Positions 62,912 through 64,000 of a stretch of 64,000 bases of DNA are shown here, one piece after another. The notes under the pieces are model-generated. The model was given only the letters and a program-made list of their open reading frames with translations, did not search any database and was not told the origin of the DNA. The stretch is from Microbacterium hydrothermale (lineage in GTDB: Bacteria; Actinomycetota; Actinomycetes; Actinomycetales; Microbacteriaceae), in NCBI RefSeq assembly GCF_004854025.1, contig NZ_STGM01000001.1:124001-188000 (forward strand), in the 5' to 3' direction. A program made the position numbers and the translations under genes. How positions within the stretch are numbered: position 1 is the stretch's first letter; the number at the start of each line of letters is the position of its first letter.

Positions 62912-64000
62912 ATGACAGCTTCGCTGCCGGATTCCCCCGAAACGTCCTCGTCTTCCTCCGAGGGTGGTTCGGAGAGCGTCGAACCGGCGGCGACGCCGGC
63001 AAAGCCGCGGACGCCCCGTGCCCCTCGCACCTCCACGCCGCGCACCCCCGTGCCGCGCACGACGACGCCGCGCGCCCCTCGGCGCGCTCCGGGGGCTGCG
63101 GCGGCTACGCCCGCCGATGCGACCGACGACGGCGACGCGTCCACGGCTGCCGCCCCGAAGCCGCGGGCTCCCCGCGCTCCGCGCGCGGCCGGAACCACGG
63201 CCGCGACGCCGCGCACCCCGGCGACGAAGAAGCCCACGGCGGCGAAATCCACCGGCGCCAAGACCACCGCGGCGAAGACCACCGCGGCGAAGACCACCGC
63301 CGCGAAGACCACGACGGCGAAGGCCGCCGCCTCGAAGACCACCGCCGCCCGGACGGCGGGCGCGAAGGCCGGCACGGCGACGCCCGCCGCGAAGCGCCCC
63401 GCGGCGAAGAAGCCCGCCACGCCCCGCACCGCCGCAGCGGCTGCCCCGGGTGGCTCCGCCGACACGATCGAGGAGCCGACCGGCTCCGCGCCTGCGCCGT
63501 CGACCGACGATCAGACCTCGTCGCCGGCGACGCCCGAGTCGGTCTCACCCGTCGTGCTGCCCGATGGCATCGTCGTTCCTCCCCGGCCTCCGCTCCCCGG
63601 TGCTCCGGACGGTTCCGCCGCTGCTTCCGTGGTCGCGCCGGTGCCGGCGGATGACGCGGAGGTGACGGATGCCGCGGACTCGGCGGGGCAGGACCCCCGC
63701 GTCGATGCGGCGGATGGACAGGACCTCGTGTCGGCGGACTCCACGGCCGTGGACCCGACGCCCGCGGATGTGGCGGTCGAGGAGCCGATCGTCGAGGAGC
63801 CTGGTGTCGGGGAAACCGCTGTCGAGGAAACGGCTGTCGGGGAGTCCGCTCATGGGGAGCCCGCTCTCGAGGAGCCCCTCGCGGCTGACCTCGTCGCTGG
63901 ACAGACCGTCGCTGGGGAACCCGTCGCCGAACAGGCCGTCGCCGAGGAGCCCTCTCTCGCGAACGGCGCGGGCACCGCCGGCCCGGCGCTCGATGACGAC
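62912..64000 (+). CDS. Disordered Lys/Ala/Thr/Pro-rich protein, N-terminal part
   Basis: An uninterrupted frame starts at ATG 62912 and runs off the window (363 codons seen). Residues 1-30 are Ser/Glu-rich. Residues about 30-180 are basic and built from PRTP, PRAP and a KTTAA repeat (four 15-bp copies at 63260-63319), like histone-H1-type or AlgP-type tails. From about 190 on the sequence is acidic and Pro/Val-rich, with VEEP/VGE repeats. No folded domain is visible yet, so the function must lie beyond the edge. GATAGT lies 9-14 nt upstream of the ATG, so a leaderless message is possible. Confidence 0.65.
   Translation, partial: MTASLPDSPETSSSSSEGGSESVEPAATPAKPRTPRAPRTSTPRTPVPRTTTPRAPRRAPGAAAATPADATDDGDASTAAAPKPRAPRAPRAAGTTAATPRTPATKKPTAAKSTGAKTTAAKTTAAKTTAAKTTTAKAAASKTTAARTAGAKAGTATPAAKRPAAKKPATPRTAAAAAPGGSADTIEEPTGSAPAPSTDDQTSSPATPESVSPVVLPDGIVVPPRPPLPGAPDGSAAASVVAPVPADDAEVTDAADSAGQDPRVDAADGQDLVSADSTAVDPTPADVAVEEPIVEEPGVGETAVEETAVGESAHGEPALEEPLAADLVAGQTVAGEPVAEQAVAEEPSLANGAGTAGPALDDD

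Noticed and set aside
1-64000. Prophage, integrative element or toxin-antitoxin system
   Set aside because: No integrase, portal, capsid, relaxase or recognisable toxin was found; the XRE protein has no partner.

Overview
The window is a high-GC chromosome segment of an actinobacterium, most likely Microbacterium or a close relative in Microbacteriaceae. I infer this from the overall GC, the many ATGA/GTGA gene overlaps, a C50-carotenoid gene set (idi-crtE-crtB-crtI-crtYe-crtYf-crtEb), wall teichoic-acid polymerase homologues, a protein resembling the DUF7882 family, and the order adnA-adnB-nudC-uvrD2-cyclodehydratase-like-Zn protease-PDZ/Lon-UPF0182, which largely matches a block I know from mycobacteria. 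No rRNA, CRISPR array, transposase, integrase or phage gene was seen. One RNA gene was found, an initiator tRNA-fMet.

Layout. (1) 1-17.6 kb, conserved housekeeping block: the two-subunit helicase-nuclease AdnAB, a pseudokinase-like APH protein, NudC, a short UvrD2-like helicase whose tail overlaps a zinc-binding cyclodehydratase-like protein, a DUF2342 metalloprotease-like protein, a PDZ-Lon protease and a large UPF0182 membrane protein. (2) 17.7-24.1 kb: a repeat-rich spacer, then a tightly overlapped carotenoid operon on the minus strand. It is read from a good promoter whose -35 box lies in a palindrome at the start of a divergent MarR gene, which probably regulates it. (3) 24.2-27 kb: a SUMF1-fold protein, an SMP-30 lactonase-like protein, a cupin and an LPxTG wall protein. 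(4) 27.2-46.3 kb: an exopolysaccharide locus with a DUF4012 protein, a BY-kinase/Wzc, a CPBP protease, a Wzx flippase, a Wzy-like polymerase, six glycosyltransferases, four hexapeptide acyltransferases, and gmd/fcl for GDP-L-fucose. Much of it has low GC and it almost completely lacks a 7-mer signature found throughout the rest of the window, so it looks laterally acquired. (5) 46.3-53.1 kb: small proteins (Dabb, XRE, two hypotheticals), two paralogous NTF2/SnoaL-like proteins, tRNA-fMet, a DUF6328-like membrane protein, a nitrilase-family hydrolase, an aminotransferase and an HtrA protease. (6) 53.1-62.7 kb: a cell-wall region with three CDP-glycerol glycerophosphotransferase homologues, a GT2 enzyme, an EcsC-like protein and a LicC-like nucleotidyltransferase, interrupted by a MarR-linked mini-operon (54-aa membrane peptide plus the DUF7882-like protein) and a maltokinase. 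(7) 62.9 kb to the edge: the start of a long, disordered Lys/Ala/Pro/Thr-rich protein.

Most genes are of recognisable families. The parts that are hardest to explain are the GGATGCC/GGCATCC signature, the interlocked ends of the uvrD2-like and cyclodehydratase-like genes, the 39-bp hairpin repeats, the 67-bp inverted-repeat element near 17.75 kb, the regulatory palindromes beside both MarR genes, and the MarR/small-peptide/DUF7882-like unit. All functions are inferred from motifs read by eye; no database search was run.
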